A stretch of 10,754 bases of DNA from Thermotogae bacterium (GTDB lineage Bacteria; Thermotogota; Thermotogae; Petrotogales; Kosmotogaceae), in contig QNAR01000034.1 in NCBI GenBank assembly GCA_003643975.1, forward strand, positions 1-10,754, in the 5' to 3' direction. Under the pieces are notes generated by a model. That model saw nothing but the letters and a program-made list of their open reading frames with translations. It did no database searches and was not told the origin of the DNA. Position numbers and translations under genes: made by a program. How positions within the stretch are numbered: position 1 is the stretch's first letter; the number at the start of each line of letters is the position of its first letter. Shown piece after piece: positions 1 to 6,321 of the stretch.

Positions 1-282
1 AGGTATGTCGTCCTGCCACAAGCCTTTAGAATAGCTTTGCCACCCTGGGCCAATGAATTCACCATTGTTTTAAAAGATTCTTCTCTGGCATATGCTTTGG
101 GAGTCACTGAATTATTGAGACAGGGCGGTTATATTATTTCTACCAGCTATGAGCCAATGTTGATTTATTTGACCATTGCGGCTATTTATTTCGTCATAAC
201 TTTCGCAGTAAACAGAAGCTTGAAAAAACTCGAAGAGTTTTTTTCCGTTCCGGGATTTGAGCTAAAGGAGAGTATAAGATGA
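1..282 (+). CDS. Polar amino-acid ABC transporter permease, C-terminal part (5' end outside window)
   Basis: This is the end of an inner-membrane permease subunit of a polar amino-acid (HisM/GlnP-type) ABC importer. The open frame runs from base 1 with no stop upstream, so the gene begins before the window; an internal TTG at 37 is not its start. The first residues (VLPQAFRIALPPWANEF) are the tail of the EAA loop that contacts the ATPase. A Leu-Ala-Tyr stretch and one strongly hydrophobic final membrane segment follow, then a basic/acidic tail ending near a PGFE motif. The second permease at 1036 has the same layout (PAW.NEF, TSLAY, PGLE at the end), so the two probably form a heterodimer around the ATPase. 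Its TGA overlaps the ATG of the ATPase gene (ATGA, 279-282), which suggests translational coupling. Substrate cannot be read from the fragment. Confidence 0.93.
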   Translation, partial: RYVVLPQAFRIALPPWANEFTIVLKDSSLAYALGVTELLRQGGYIISTSYEPMLIYLTIAAIYFVITFAVNRSLKKLEEFFSVPGFELKESIR

Positions 283-1034
283 AAAACAATCCTTTGTTGA
301 GAGTTATGAATTTAAAAAAGCGTTTTGGTGAAAAAGAAGTTCTGAAGGGCGTTAGCTTCAACGTAAAGGAAGGTGAGACAAAGGTTATCATCGGTCCAAG
401 TGGTACGGGGAAAAGCACCCTTTTGGCCTGTATAAATCAGCTTGTAAACCCGGATGAAGGCGAAGTATGGTTAAAGGATGAACTCATAACTCAGGCTAAA
501 GATATGAACAAAATTCGCCAAAGGATTGGATTTGTTTTTCAGGATTTTGGTCTTTTTAACCACTTAACTGCCCTTAAAAATGTAATGATAGGCCTTACAA
601 AGGTAAAAAAACTAGATAAAAACGTGGCGAGAGAAAAGGCGCTTGAACAATTAAGGAAAGTCGGACTTGAGCGTGAAGCCGATCTCTATCCCGCACAACT
701 TTCTGGAGGCCAAAAGCAAAGAGTGGGTATTGCCAGAGCACTTGCCATGGAACCGGAAATAATTCTCTTTGATGAACCTACATCTGCGCTTGACCCGGAA
801 TTGATTGGTGAGGTGCTTTATGTGATGAAGGACCTCGCAGAGAGCGGTATGACCATGCTTGTGGTTACACACGAAATGGGGTTTGCAAGGTCGGTTTCTG
901 ACGAGATTATTTTCATGGAAAACGGTTATATCGTGGAGCAGGGGTCGCCCGAAAAATTGTTTAAGAATCCTGAAAACGAAAGAACTCGCCAATTTTTGAA
1001 CAAACTCTCGGAACTATACGGAGAAGGCGATTGA
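279..1034 (+). CDS. Polar amino-acid ABC transporter ATP-binding protein (GlnQ/HisP type)
   Basis: This cytoplasmic ATPase powers the importer made with the permeases on either side. All nucleotide-binding motifs are intact in the 251-residue protein: Walker A GPSGTGKST (39-47), Q-loop Gln88 in VFQDFGLF, signature LSGGQKQRVGIARAL (141-155), Walker B IILFDEPTSALD (161-172) and the H-loop His198 in VVTHEMGFA. The length and the motif wording (FQ.F.LF.H.TALKNV, EMGFAR) are typical of the polar amino-acid uptake family rather than peptide or metal importers. The ATG at 279 overlaps the previous stop and has AAAGGAG at 264-270. Its stop is one base before the next permease. With hutH downstream, histidine is the most likely substrate by context, but glutamine, arginine or others cannot be excluded from sequence. 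Confidence 0.96.
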   Translation: MKNNPLLRVMNLKKRFGEKEVLKGVSFNVKEGETKVIIGPSGTGKSTLLACINQLVNPDEGEVWLKDELITQAKDMNKIRQRIGFVFQDFGLFNHLTALKNVMIGLTKVKKLDKNVAREKALEQLRKVGLEREADLYPAQLSGGQKQRVGIARALAMEPEIILFDEPTSALDPELIGEVLYVMKDLAESGMTMLVVTHEMGFARSVSDEIIFMENGYIVEQGSPEKLFKNPENERTRQFLNKLSELYGEGD

Positions 1035-1035
1035 T

Positions 1036-1716
1036 ATGGTAATGCTTGAAAGGATTATAAACATTGTTGAAAAATTCTGGCCTGTTCTCCTTAAGGGGCT
1101 TGGCGTAACAATGGAGATGACTCTGATTTCGGTATTAGGAGGTTTTATTCTAGGCATCGTATTAGCTCTTTCAAGGATATATGGAAACAAATTCCTGAGG
1201 ATAATTTCAACCGGATTCATAGAGATTATAAGAGGAACACCTCTGCTGGTTCAACTCTTTATCTTGTATTTTGGACTCCCACCCTATGGTTTTAAGCCTT
1301 CACCCTTTACTGCGGCTATAATAGGCTTTATAATCAACAGTGGTGCTTATCAGGCTGAGTACTTAAGAGGATCTATTCTCTCTATTAGCAGAAATCAAAT
1401 GATTGCTGCGAGATCGCTTGGAATGACAAGAAAACAAGCCATCATTCATGTAATAATGCCTCAGGCGTTGAGGCGCGTCATACCTGCCTGGACTAATGAG
1501 TTCATATATCTCTTGAAGTATACATCTCTGGCTTATATAGTTGGAGCTCCTGAACTAATGGCTCAGGCAAAATTCATAGCGAGCAGGAATTTCCAGTTTT
1601 TTGAGGTTTATTTAGTTGTCGCTGTAATTTATCTTATTGTGATACTATTCTTTACATGGCTTTTCGGTCGCTTGGAAAAGAAAGTCAAGATTCCCGGACT
1701 TGAATGGGTCAGATAA
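1036..1716 (+). CDS. Polar amino-acid ABC transporter permease (HisM/GlnP family)
   Basis: This is a 226-residue inner-membrane permease, the second membrane subunit of the importer. Hydrophobic segments lie at about 22-46, 60-80, 91-105 and 189-210, with another around 150-175. The EAA-type coupling loop is at 124-143 (AARSLGMTRKQAIIHVIMPQ) and RGTPLLVQL (66-74) is the conserved family motif after the first membrane segments. The ATG at 1036 has GGAGAAGG at 1020-1027, eight bases away; a second in-frame ATG at 1042 would remove only two residues. It begins one base after the ATPase gene and ends 23 bases before hutH, so one transcript is likely. It is paralogous to the truncated permease at the window's left edge. 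Confidence 0.96.
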   Translation: MVMLERIINIVEKFWPVLLKGLGVTMEMTLISVLGGFILGIVLALSRIYGNKFLRIISTGFIEIIRGTPLLVQLFILYFGLPPYGFKPSPFTAAIIGFIINSGAYQAEYLRGSILSISRNQMIAARSLGMTRKQAIIHVIMPQALRRVIPAWTNEFIYLLKYTSLAYIVGAPELMAQAKFIASRNFQFFEVYLVVAVIYLIVILFFTWLFGRLEKKVKIPGLEWVR

Positions 1717-1726
1717 TACAGTAATT

Positions 1727-1733
1727 GGAGGTG
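1727..1733 (+). promoter_or_regulatory. Ribosome binding site that sets the hutH start at TTG 1740
   Basis: GGAGGTG ends six bases before an in-frame TTG at 1740. An upstream in-frame TTG at 1725 overlaps this site and has no purine-rich site of its own at a suitable distance, so the longer reading frame is probably wrong by five residues. Confidence 0.8.
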
Positions 1734-1739
1734 TCAAAG

Positions 1740-3224
1740 TTGGTACTCAACGGGAATTCTCTTACCGTGGAAAATGTTTACAATGTTGCTTTCAAAAGAG
1801 AAAGGGTTGAAATAGCTCCGGAGACAGTTGCTCATTTGAATAAAAGCCGTAAAGCGCTTGAAAATCATCAGCTAGAGAAGACCATTTATGGTGTAAACAC
1901 AGGATTTGGCATACTTGCAAACAAGAAGGTAAGCCCAGAAAAGATAGAGGAATTACAGGTTAACATTGTTCGGTCTCACGCCGCAGGTGTTGGCACTCCA
2001 TTAGCCCCGGAACTCGTAAGAGCTGTTATGCTTATCAGAGCCAATTCTCTTTGCAAAGGTTACTCAGGCATTCGACCGGTGGTTGTCGAAAGAATCGTTG
2101 ATTTTCTCAATCACGATATTATACCCGTTGTTCCAGAGCAGGGATCGGTGGGAGCTAGTGGTGATCTTGCACCTTTGGCACACATAGCGCTCGCACTTAT
2201 CGGGGAAGGCGAAGTGTTCTTTGATGGTAGGAAGCAGCCAACTTCCAATGTATTACAGCAACTGGGCATCAAACCTTTGACACTCGCTTCAAAGGAAGGC
2301 TTGAGTTTGCTAAATGGTACAGCGTTTATGGCTGGAATCGCGAGCTGTTCTGTTCACATAGTGGAAAAACTGTTTTATGAGTCAATTACAGTAGCAGCAA
2401 TGTCGGTTGACGCTCTCAAAGGGAGTACTTCTCCTTTTGACCTCAGAGTGCACGAAGCTCGACCACATCCTGGACAAAGCTTTATCGCCAAAACGCTTTT
2501 AAAAAACCTGGAAGGTAGTGAAATAAGACATTCCCACTTAGACTGTGATAGAGTTCAGGATCCTTACACTTTAAGGACTATTCCACAAGTATATGGAGCG
2601 GTTTATGATACTATACTGTATGTAAAAAAGGTACTAGAAATTGAAATAAACTCCGCAACAGATAATCCATTGATTTTTGAAAACGGTGATGCAATTTCAG
2701 GCGGAAATTTCCATGGTGAACCAATAGCACTGGTTATGGATTTCCTGTCCATTGCGCTCACGGATATGGCAAACATGATGGAGCGCAGAATAGACAGGCT
2801 TGTTAACCCGAAATTGAACGATCTTCCAGATTTCTTAACCAGTGGTGAGGAGGGTCTGAATTCGGGTTATATGTTATGGCAATACACTGCTGCTGCTCTC
2901 GCTTCAGAAAACAAGACTTTAGCTCACCCCGCCAGTGCTGATAGCATACCAACTTCCGGGTTTCAGGAAGATCATGTGAGTATGGGAGCGTGGGGAGCGA
3001 GAAAACTCTGGAGGATTGTCAATAACTGGAGCCAAATTCTTGCAATTGAAGCTTTACTGGCTTACCGTGCCATGTGCTTTAGAAAACCCTTAAAATCCGG
3101 CAAGAAGATAGAAGAACTGTTTTTGCAGTTTCAGGGAATCTTGGAAGACCACGATAAAGACAGATACTTTGGCGAAGAATTCAAAACCGCTCTTTCATTG
3201 CTAAAAGATAGAGCCAATTTATAA
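1740..3224 (+). CDS. hutH: Histidine ammonia-lyase
   Basis: Converts L-histidine to trans-urocanate and ammonia in the cytoplasm, the first step of histidine degradation. The protein is 494 residues from TTG 1740, close to the usual ~500. Conserved elements in order (this numbering): DG-SLT-like start (NGNSLTVENV), YGVNTGFG with the active-site Tyr at 50, SHAAGVG near 79-85, the GSVGASGDLAPLAH block whose Ala-Ser-Gly (139-141) forms the MIO cofactor, QDPYTLR (273-279), NSATDNPL (304-311) and FQEDHVSMG (408-416). The Ser-His pair and the QEDHVSM wording with Glu410 fit histidine rather than phenylalanine or tyrosine lyases, which have different residues there. It is the last gene of the importer operon. 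Urocanase and imidazolonepropionase genes are not in the window, so the fate of urocanate is unknown. A tRNA-Leu terminator on the other strand follows right after the stop. Confidence 0.95.
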   Translation: MVLNGNSLTVENVYNVAFKRERVEIAPETVAHLNKSRKALENHQLEKTIYGVNTGFGILANKKVSPEKIEELQVNIVRSHAAGVGTPLAPELVRAVMLIRANSLCKGYSGIRPVVVERIVDFLNHDIIPVVPEQGSVGASGDLAPLAHIALALIGEGEVFFDGRKQPTSNVLQQLGIKPLTLASKEGLSLLNGTAFMAGIASCSVHIVEKLFYESITVAAMSVDALKGSTSPFDLRVHEARPHPGQSFIAKTLLKNLEGSEIRHSHLDCDRVQDPYTLRTIPQVYGAVYDTILYVKKVLEIEINSATDNPLIFENGDAISGGNFHGEPIALVMDFLSIALTDMANMMERRIDRLVNPKLNDLPDFLTSGEEGLNSGYMLWQYTAAALASENKTLAHPASADSIPTSGFQEDHVSMGAWGARKLWRIVNNWSQILAIEALLAYRAMCFRKPLKSGKKIEELFLQFQGILEDHDKDRYFGEEFKTALSLLKDRANL

Positions 3225-3225
3225 C

Positions 3226-3253
3226 AAAAAACTGGGAGCTTAACTCCCAGTTT
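3226..3253 (-). terminator. Rho-independent terminator of tRNA-Leu
   Basis: A perfect 10-bp inverted repeat, AAACTGGGAG (3229-3238) and CTCCCAGTTT (3244-3253) with a five-base loop, is followed on the minus strand by three more T, giving a run of six T with the end of the stem. The stem begins at the last base of the encoded CCA end, so the primary transcript has almost no trailer before the hairpin. On the plus strand only TTT follows, so it would be a weak terminator for hutH, whose stop lies four bases before the stem. Confidence 0.85.
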
Positions 3254-3340
3254 GGTGCCGGAGGCGGGACTTGAACCCGCACAGGCATAATGCCCACATG
3301 ATCCTGAGTCATGCGCGTCTGCCAATTCCGCCACCCCGGC
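3253..3340 (-). tRNA. tRNA-Leu (anticodon CAG, reads CUG), CCA encoded
   Basis: On the minus strand an 88-base sequence folds as a class II tRNA. The acceptor stem pairs GCCGGGG with CTCCGGC (one G-U), followed by discriminator A and an encoded CCA. The D arm contains TGGC...GGAATTGGCAGA-like bases, the anticodon stem CATGA/TCATG closes the loop CTCAGGA with CAG at 3304-3306, a long variable arm GGGCATTATGCC follows, and the T arm GCGGGTTCAAGTCCCGC is canonical. The long variable arm and CAG anticodon identify leucine. It has its own promoter and terminator and so is a single-gene unit on the strand opposite to both neighbours. Confidence 0.97.
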
Positions 3341-3350
3341 AGGCATAAAT

Positions 3351-3379
3351 AGTTTATCATCACGACAGGGAGGTGTCAA
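3351..3379 (-). promoter_or_regulatory. Sigma-70-type promoter of tRNA-Leu
   Basis: Reading the minus strand, a perfect TTGACA (complement of 3374-3379) is followed after 17 bases by TAAACT (complement of 3351-3356), a 4/6 match to TATAAT. The tRNA 5' end is ten bases further on, so the transcript would start a few bases before it. The -35 box lies between the ribosome binding site and the ATG of the divergent gene starting at 3385. Confidence 0.75.
3369..3375 (+). promoter_or_regulatory. Ribosome binding site that sets the amidotransferase-like start at ATG 3385
   Basis: GGAGGTG ends nine bases before ATG 3385. An in-frame GTG at 3373 lies inside this site and so is unlikely to be the start; choosing ATG 3385 shortens the protein from 234 to 230 residues. 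Confidence 0.75.
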
Positions 3380-3384
3380 GAAGC

Positions 3385-4077
3385 ATGGGGCGTATCATAT
3401 TGGTTTTCTTAGCAGCTTTTATGTCTGTAATGTGCTTTTCATTATCACATCCGATTGCCCTCCTTCAGAATGATTCCGATTATTCCAATGGTAATTCTTA
3501 CATAGAACAAGCCTTGAAAAAGCTGGGAGTTGATTATGTTGTTTACCGAGCTTTTCTAGGTGAATTTCCCAAAAACAGGGAATATTCAGCACTTATCATA
3601 AGCGGTGGGAACAGCATGACAGCTTATTTTACAAATTCAGGCAAAGCAAGAGATTCTATTAAATTGATAACCGAGGCCGATGTTCCAGTATTGGGAATAT
3701 GTATGGGCTTTCAACTCATCGGAAGGATTTATGGTTCTTCACTTATCGTCTCCGAAGAACGTGGGTGGAGAAAGCTTAAAATCGTAAAAGACGATGTTCT
3801 TCTCACGGGTATACCAGATGAATTTTTCGCTTGGGAAAATCATCTCTTCACCCTAAAAAGCCTTCCAAAGAACTTTGAATTGCTCGCTGTAAATGACTCA
3901 GGTTCTATCCAGATGATAAAACATAAGAGTAAATATGTTTATGGTGTCCAATTCCATCCCGAAAAGGGAGATTCTGAGAGATTTAATCATGGTTATATGG
4001 TACTTCTCAATTTTCTAACGCTTGTTGAGTATCTTGATGAGAAAAAATGCAGTTTAACCTTGAAGCAGGTGCCTTAA
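3385..4077 (+). CDS. Class-I glutamine-amidotransferase-like protein with signal-peptide-like N-terminus
   Basis: This 230-residue protein has the GATase1 fold: the core begins near residue 23 (HPIALLQND), a SGGN turn follows at about 73-76, the nucleophile elbow is GICMGFQ with Cys106, and GVQFHPEKGD carries His191 and Glu193. The Cys-His-Glu triad is therefore complete, as in glutaminase domains and gamma-glutamyl hydrolases. There is no synthase domain attached or next door, so the acceptor reaction is unknown. Residues 2-20 (GRIILVFLAAFMSVMCFSL) are one basic residue followed by a hydrophobic run, resembling a Sec signal peptide or membrane anchor, with no good lipobox. If real, the protein acts outside the cytoplasm, which fits a hydrolase better than an amide-transfer enzyme. 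Its last 24 bases overlap the end of the convergent channel gene. Confidence 0.85.
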   Translation: MGRIILVFLAAFMSVMCFSLSHPIALLQNDSDYSNGNSYIEQALKKLGVDYVVYRAFLGEFPKNREYSALIISGGNSMTAYFTNSGKARDSIKLITEADVPVLGICMGFQLIGRIYGSSLIVSEERGWRKLKIVKDDVLLTGIPDEFFAWENHLFTLKSLPKNFELLAVNDSGSIQMIKHKSKYVYGVQFHPEKGDSERFNHGYMVLLNFLTLVEYLDEKKCSLTLKQVP

Positions 4078-5073
4078 TTTCTCAATCTGCTCTTTCTTTC
4101 CAAGAACCATCAAAGATTGTCCAGATTTTATCAACGTAGATGCGCCAGGATTAAATATGCTTCTTCCGCTGTCGTTGTCGTGGACTGCTATGACAATTAG
4201 CCCGGTTTCTTGCGGGATTCTAAGTTTTCCAAGCTCAATACCCTCCGGTGGAAATTCCTCTGGAACGCTTACCTGCTCAAAATAAAGTTGGATATCACCA
4301 GACTCAACAAGAGTATCGAGGAATCCCTCTATGCTTGGGTTTAAGATCAGGTTGACCATCCTGCGTGCACCGATTTCAAGTATTGGAAGCACCTTTGAAG
4401 CACCTGCATATTCTAATTTCTTGATGCTTTCTACCTCGTTTGCTTTAGCAATTATTTCAAGAGAAGGATTCAACTGTCTTGCAGTAAGAACGACAAAAAC
4501 ATTATCTGCATCGACAGGTAGTGTGGTAATTAATCCTTTAGCATGATCAACACCAATCTGCTTCAATACTTCTTCATTTACCGCATCTCCTTTAAAGCAA
4601 GTAAAATCATTTGATAATTCCTCTATGTATTCCACGCGTTCTGGGTCATTATCCACAAGAATTACCTTAAGTCCCCGTTCTGAAAGCATTCTTGCAATGC
4701 TCAGACCAATTGTTCCAGCACCCACAACAATATAATGATTTCTCATTTTTACCAGCTCCTTTAACATTTTTCTTCTTTTCAAAGTCTGACTGAGCTTGCC
4801 TTCGACGATAAAGCCTGTTATTTTTGAAATGGCATAGACCCCAAGTGTAATACTACTGAAGATGAGCAAACTGGTAAAAACCTTTCCTGCGGGTGATAAG
4901 TCTCTTGGTGTTCCGTAACCAACAGTTGATATGGTAATCACCGTCATAAAAAAAGAATCGGTTAGACTCCACCCTTCTATTAATGCGTAGCCGTACATAC
5001 CAGTAAAAAATACAATTGCAATGTAGAAAATCGCAAATATTATGGATTTCAAATCCTCTGTTCGATTAATCAT
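4054..5073 (-). CDS. Two-TM potassium channel with TrkA-N/TrkA-C (RCK) regulatory domain
   Basis: This is a 339-residue MthK-like inner-membrane K+ channel. TM1 lies at about 11-32, the pore helix at 36-49, the selectivity filter TVGYG at 50-54 and TM2 at about 64-90. A basic linker leads to the RCK domain: a Rossmann fold with GAGTIG (118-123) and an acidic DND at 141-143 at the end of the second strand, then a TrkA-C lobe from about 255 to the end. Such channels are tetramers gated by ligands (Ca2+, nucleotides) bound to an octameric RCK ring; the ligand cannot be told here. The ATG overlaps the end of the upstream aminotransferase gene by eight bases (ATGATTAA), with no strong ribosome binding site of its own, so translational coupling is likely. 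A second strong start site lies inside the gene at Met110. The 3' end overlaps the convergent gene by 24 bases. Confidence 0.95.
   Translation of the reverse strand: MINRTEDLKSIIFAIFYIAIVFFTGMYGYALIEGWSLTDSFFMTVITISTVGYGTPRDLSPAGKVFTSLLIFSSITLGVYAISKITGFIVEGKLSQTLKRRKMLKELVKMRNHYIVVGAGTIGLSIARMLSERGLKVILVDNDPERVEYIEELSNDFTCFKGDAVNEEVLKQIGVDHAKGLITTLPVDADNVFVVLTARQLNPSLEIIAKANEVESIKKLEYAGASKVLPILEIGARRMVNLILNPSIEGFLDTLVESGDIQLYFEQVSVPEEFPPEGIELGKLRIPQETGLIVIAVHDNDSGRSIFNPGASTLIKSGQSLMVLGKKEQIEKLRHLLQG
4744..4762 (-). promoter_or_regulatory. Internal ribosome binding site and ATG at channel codon 110
   Basis: On the minus strand AAAGGAG (complement of 4756-4762) stands nine bases before an in-frame ATG (complement of 4744-4746). 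Translation from here would give a 230-residue soluble protein consisting of the RCK domain alone, beginning MRNHYIVVGAG. In the archaeal channel MthK, separate RCK subunits made from an internal start at Met107 complete the gating ring. The position and the ribosome binding site are seen here; use of the site is inferred. Confidence 0.6.
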
Positions 5074-6250
5074 CTTTCAGTTCTTTAACCGCCCTTTCAA
5101 TCATTTTGAGTCCCCGTTTTAGCAAGGTTCTGGGACAAGCAAAATTCAGTCTTTGAAAACCTTCGCCGCCTTTTCCAAAAACCGGGCCGTGGGTTAGTGC
5201 AATTCCCGCCTTATGTATCATAAGCCTTTGAAGCTCCTTATCACTTAATCCAAGTTCCCGGAAATCCAGCCACATGAGATAGGTGCCCTCTGGTCTGACG
5301 GGTTTAACCCCGGGAATATTATCATTTATGTATTCAATTGCGAAGTTTCTGTTATCTTCGAGATAGTCGAGGAGCTCGTCAAGCCACTCTTTACCATGAC
5401 GATAAGCGGCTTCCGTTGCATAGATACCGAAAATATTACCAAGTTTCAAAGAAAGTTGGTCGTAAAGTCTTCCTTCAAAACTCTTTCTGAGTTCATTATT
5501 GGGAATGATGGTTAATGAAGTCTCAAGGCCGGCGATATTAAAGGTTTTGCTTGGAGCCATACAAGTTATTGAAATTTCCGCAAGGTCATTGGATATACTT
5601 GCAAAAGGGGTATGTTTCGACTCTGAATAAACTATATCTGAATGGATTTCATCTGATACCACTATAATGCCTTTTCTAAGGCAGATTTCACCGAGCTTTT
5701 TTAGTTCAGTTTTTGACCAAACGCGGCCAACAGGGTTATGCGGATTACAGAGTATGAGCATTTTTGTTTTTCCATCTATTTCAGATTCAAGGGCATTAAA
5801 GTCCATCTCATAGTGTCCGTTGACATAAAGAAGCTCATTGGTGACAAGTTTTCGGTTGTTGTTCTTTATCACATCAAAGAAAGGGTAATACACCGGAGTT
5901 TGAACCAAAATTTTGTCTCCTGGATTTGTAAAAGCTTGTATGGCTATTGCAATAGCCGGCACTACCCCTGGGGAGTCAACAACCCACCTCTTTTTTATTC
6001 TCCAGCCATGCTTTTCCATAACCCAATCCATAAAACTCTGGTAAAATTCATCGCTCCTCGCCGTATAACCAAATACACCGTGCTTTGCCCTTTCAGTTAA
6101 TGCTTCGATAACTGCCGGCGGTGATTTGAAGTCCATATCGGCAACCCACATGGGCAGCAGTTCATCACGTCCAAAAAGCTCTTTCAATTTGTCCCATTTA
6201 TAAGAAGATGTGCCCCGCCTGTTGATGATTTCATCAAAATCGTATTTCAT
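5066..6250 (-). CDS. MalY/PatB-family PLP-dependent C-S lyase or aminotransferase
   Basis: A 394-residue fold-type I PLP enzyme of the MalY/PatB (cystathionine beta-lyase) group, which cleaves cystathionine or cysteine to pyruvate and ammonia and in some members transaminates. Family features: LPMWVADMDFKSPPAV (32-47), GVFGYT (58-63), NPHNPVGRVW (169-178), SDEIHSDIVY (199-208) and the PLP lysine in APSKTFNIAGL (Lys235). The MWVADMDF and GYT blocks separate this group from aspartate and kynurenine aminotransferases. The ATG at 6250 has GGGAGG six bases upstream. It is the first gene of a two-gene operon with the K+ channel and is divergent from pcp. Lyase activity is the likeliest reading, but a transaminase role (for example with methionine or glutamine) is not ruled out. 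Confidence 0.92.
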   Translation of the reverse strand: MKYDFDEIINRRGTSSYKWDKLKELFGRDELLPMWVADMDFKSPPAVIEALTERAKHGVFGYTARSDEFYQSFMDWVMEKHGWRIKKRWVVDSPGVVPAIAIAIQAFTNPGDKILVQTPVYYPFFDVIKNNNRKLVTNELLYVNGHYEMDFNALESEIDGKTKMLILCNPHNPVGRVWSKTELKKLGEICLRKGIIVVSDEIHSDIVYSESKHTPFASISNDLAEISITCMAPSKTFNIAGLETSLTIIPNNELRKSFEGRLYDQLSLKLGNIFGIYATEAAYRHGKEWLDELLDYLEDNRNFAIEYINDNIPGVKPVRPEGTYLMWLDFRELGLSDKELQRLMIHKAGIALTHGPVFGKGGEGFQRLNFACPRTLLKRGLKMIERAVKELKDD

Positions 6251-6321
6251 AACTTTCCTCCCTTTTCTTTGTAATCATTTTAATGATATCATCTAGTAAA
6301 TGAAAAACTGAAGGTGATAGC
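6251..6321. promoter_or_regulatory. Divergent intergenic region with overlapping palindromes
   Basis: This region separates the PLP-enzyme gene (-) from pcp (+) and must hold both promoters unless one is elsewhere. It contains ATCATT-TT-AATGAT (6274-6287) and the overlapping perfect palindrome ATGATATCAT (6283-6292). Possible -10 boxes are TATCAT at 6287-6292 for the plus strand and TAAAAT (complement of 6278-6283) for the minus strand; no convincing -35 box accompanies either. The palindromes could be an operator controlling both directions, but AT-rich chance symmetry is possible. Confidence 0.4.

Noticed and set aside
651..992. Long minus-strand open frame inside the ABC ATPase gene
   Set aside because: It lies wholly antisense to a gene with every ATPase motif intact and encodes nothing recognisable.
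1725..1739. Upstream TTG start for histidine ammonia-lyase
   Set aside because: It overlaps the GGAGGTG ribosome binding site that serves TTG 1740 and adds residues not typical of the family start.
3131..3379. Minus-strand reading frames with a protein-like phrase (GVAELADAHDSGSC...SSPASGT and its frame-shifted partner GWRNWQTR...)
   Set aside because: These are translations of the tRNA-Leu gene, a well-known false protein type; the tRNA fold explains the sequence fully.
5738..6100. Plus-strand open frame of 120 codons inside the PLP-enzyme gene
   Set aside because: It is antisense to a well-conserved enzyme and has no ribosome binding site or recognisable domain.
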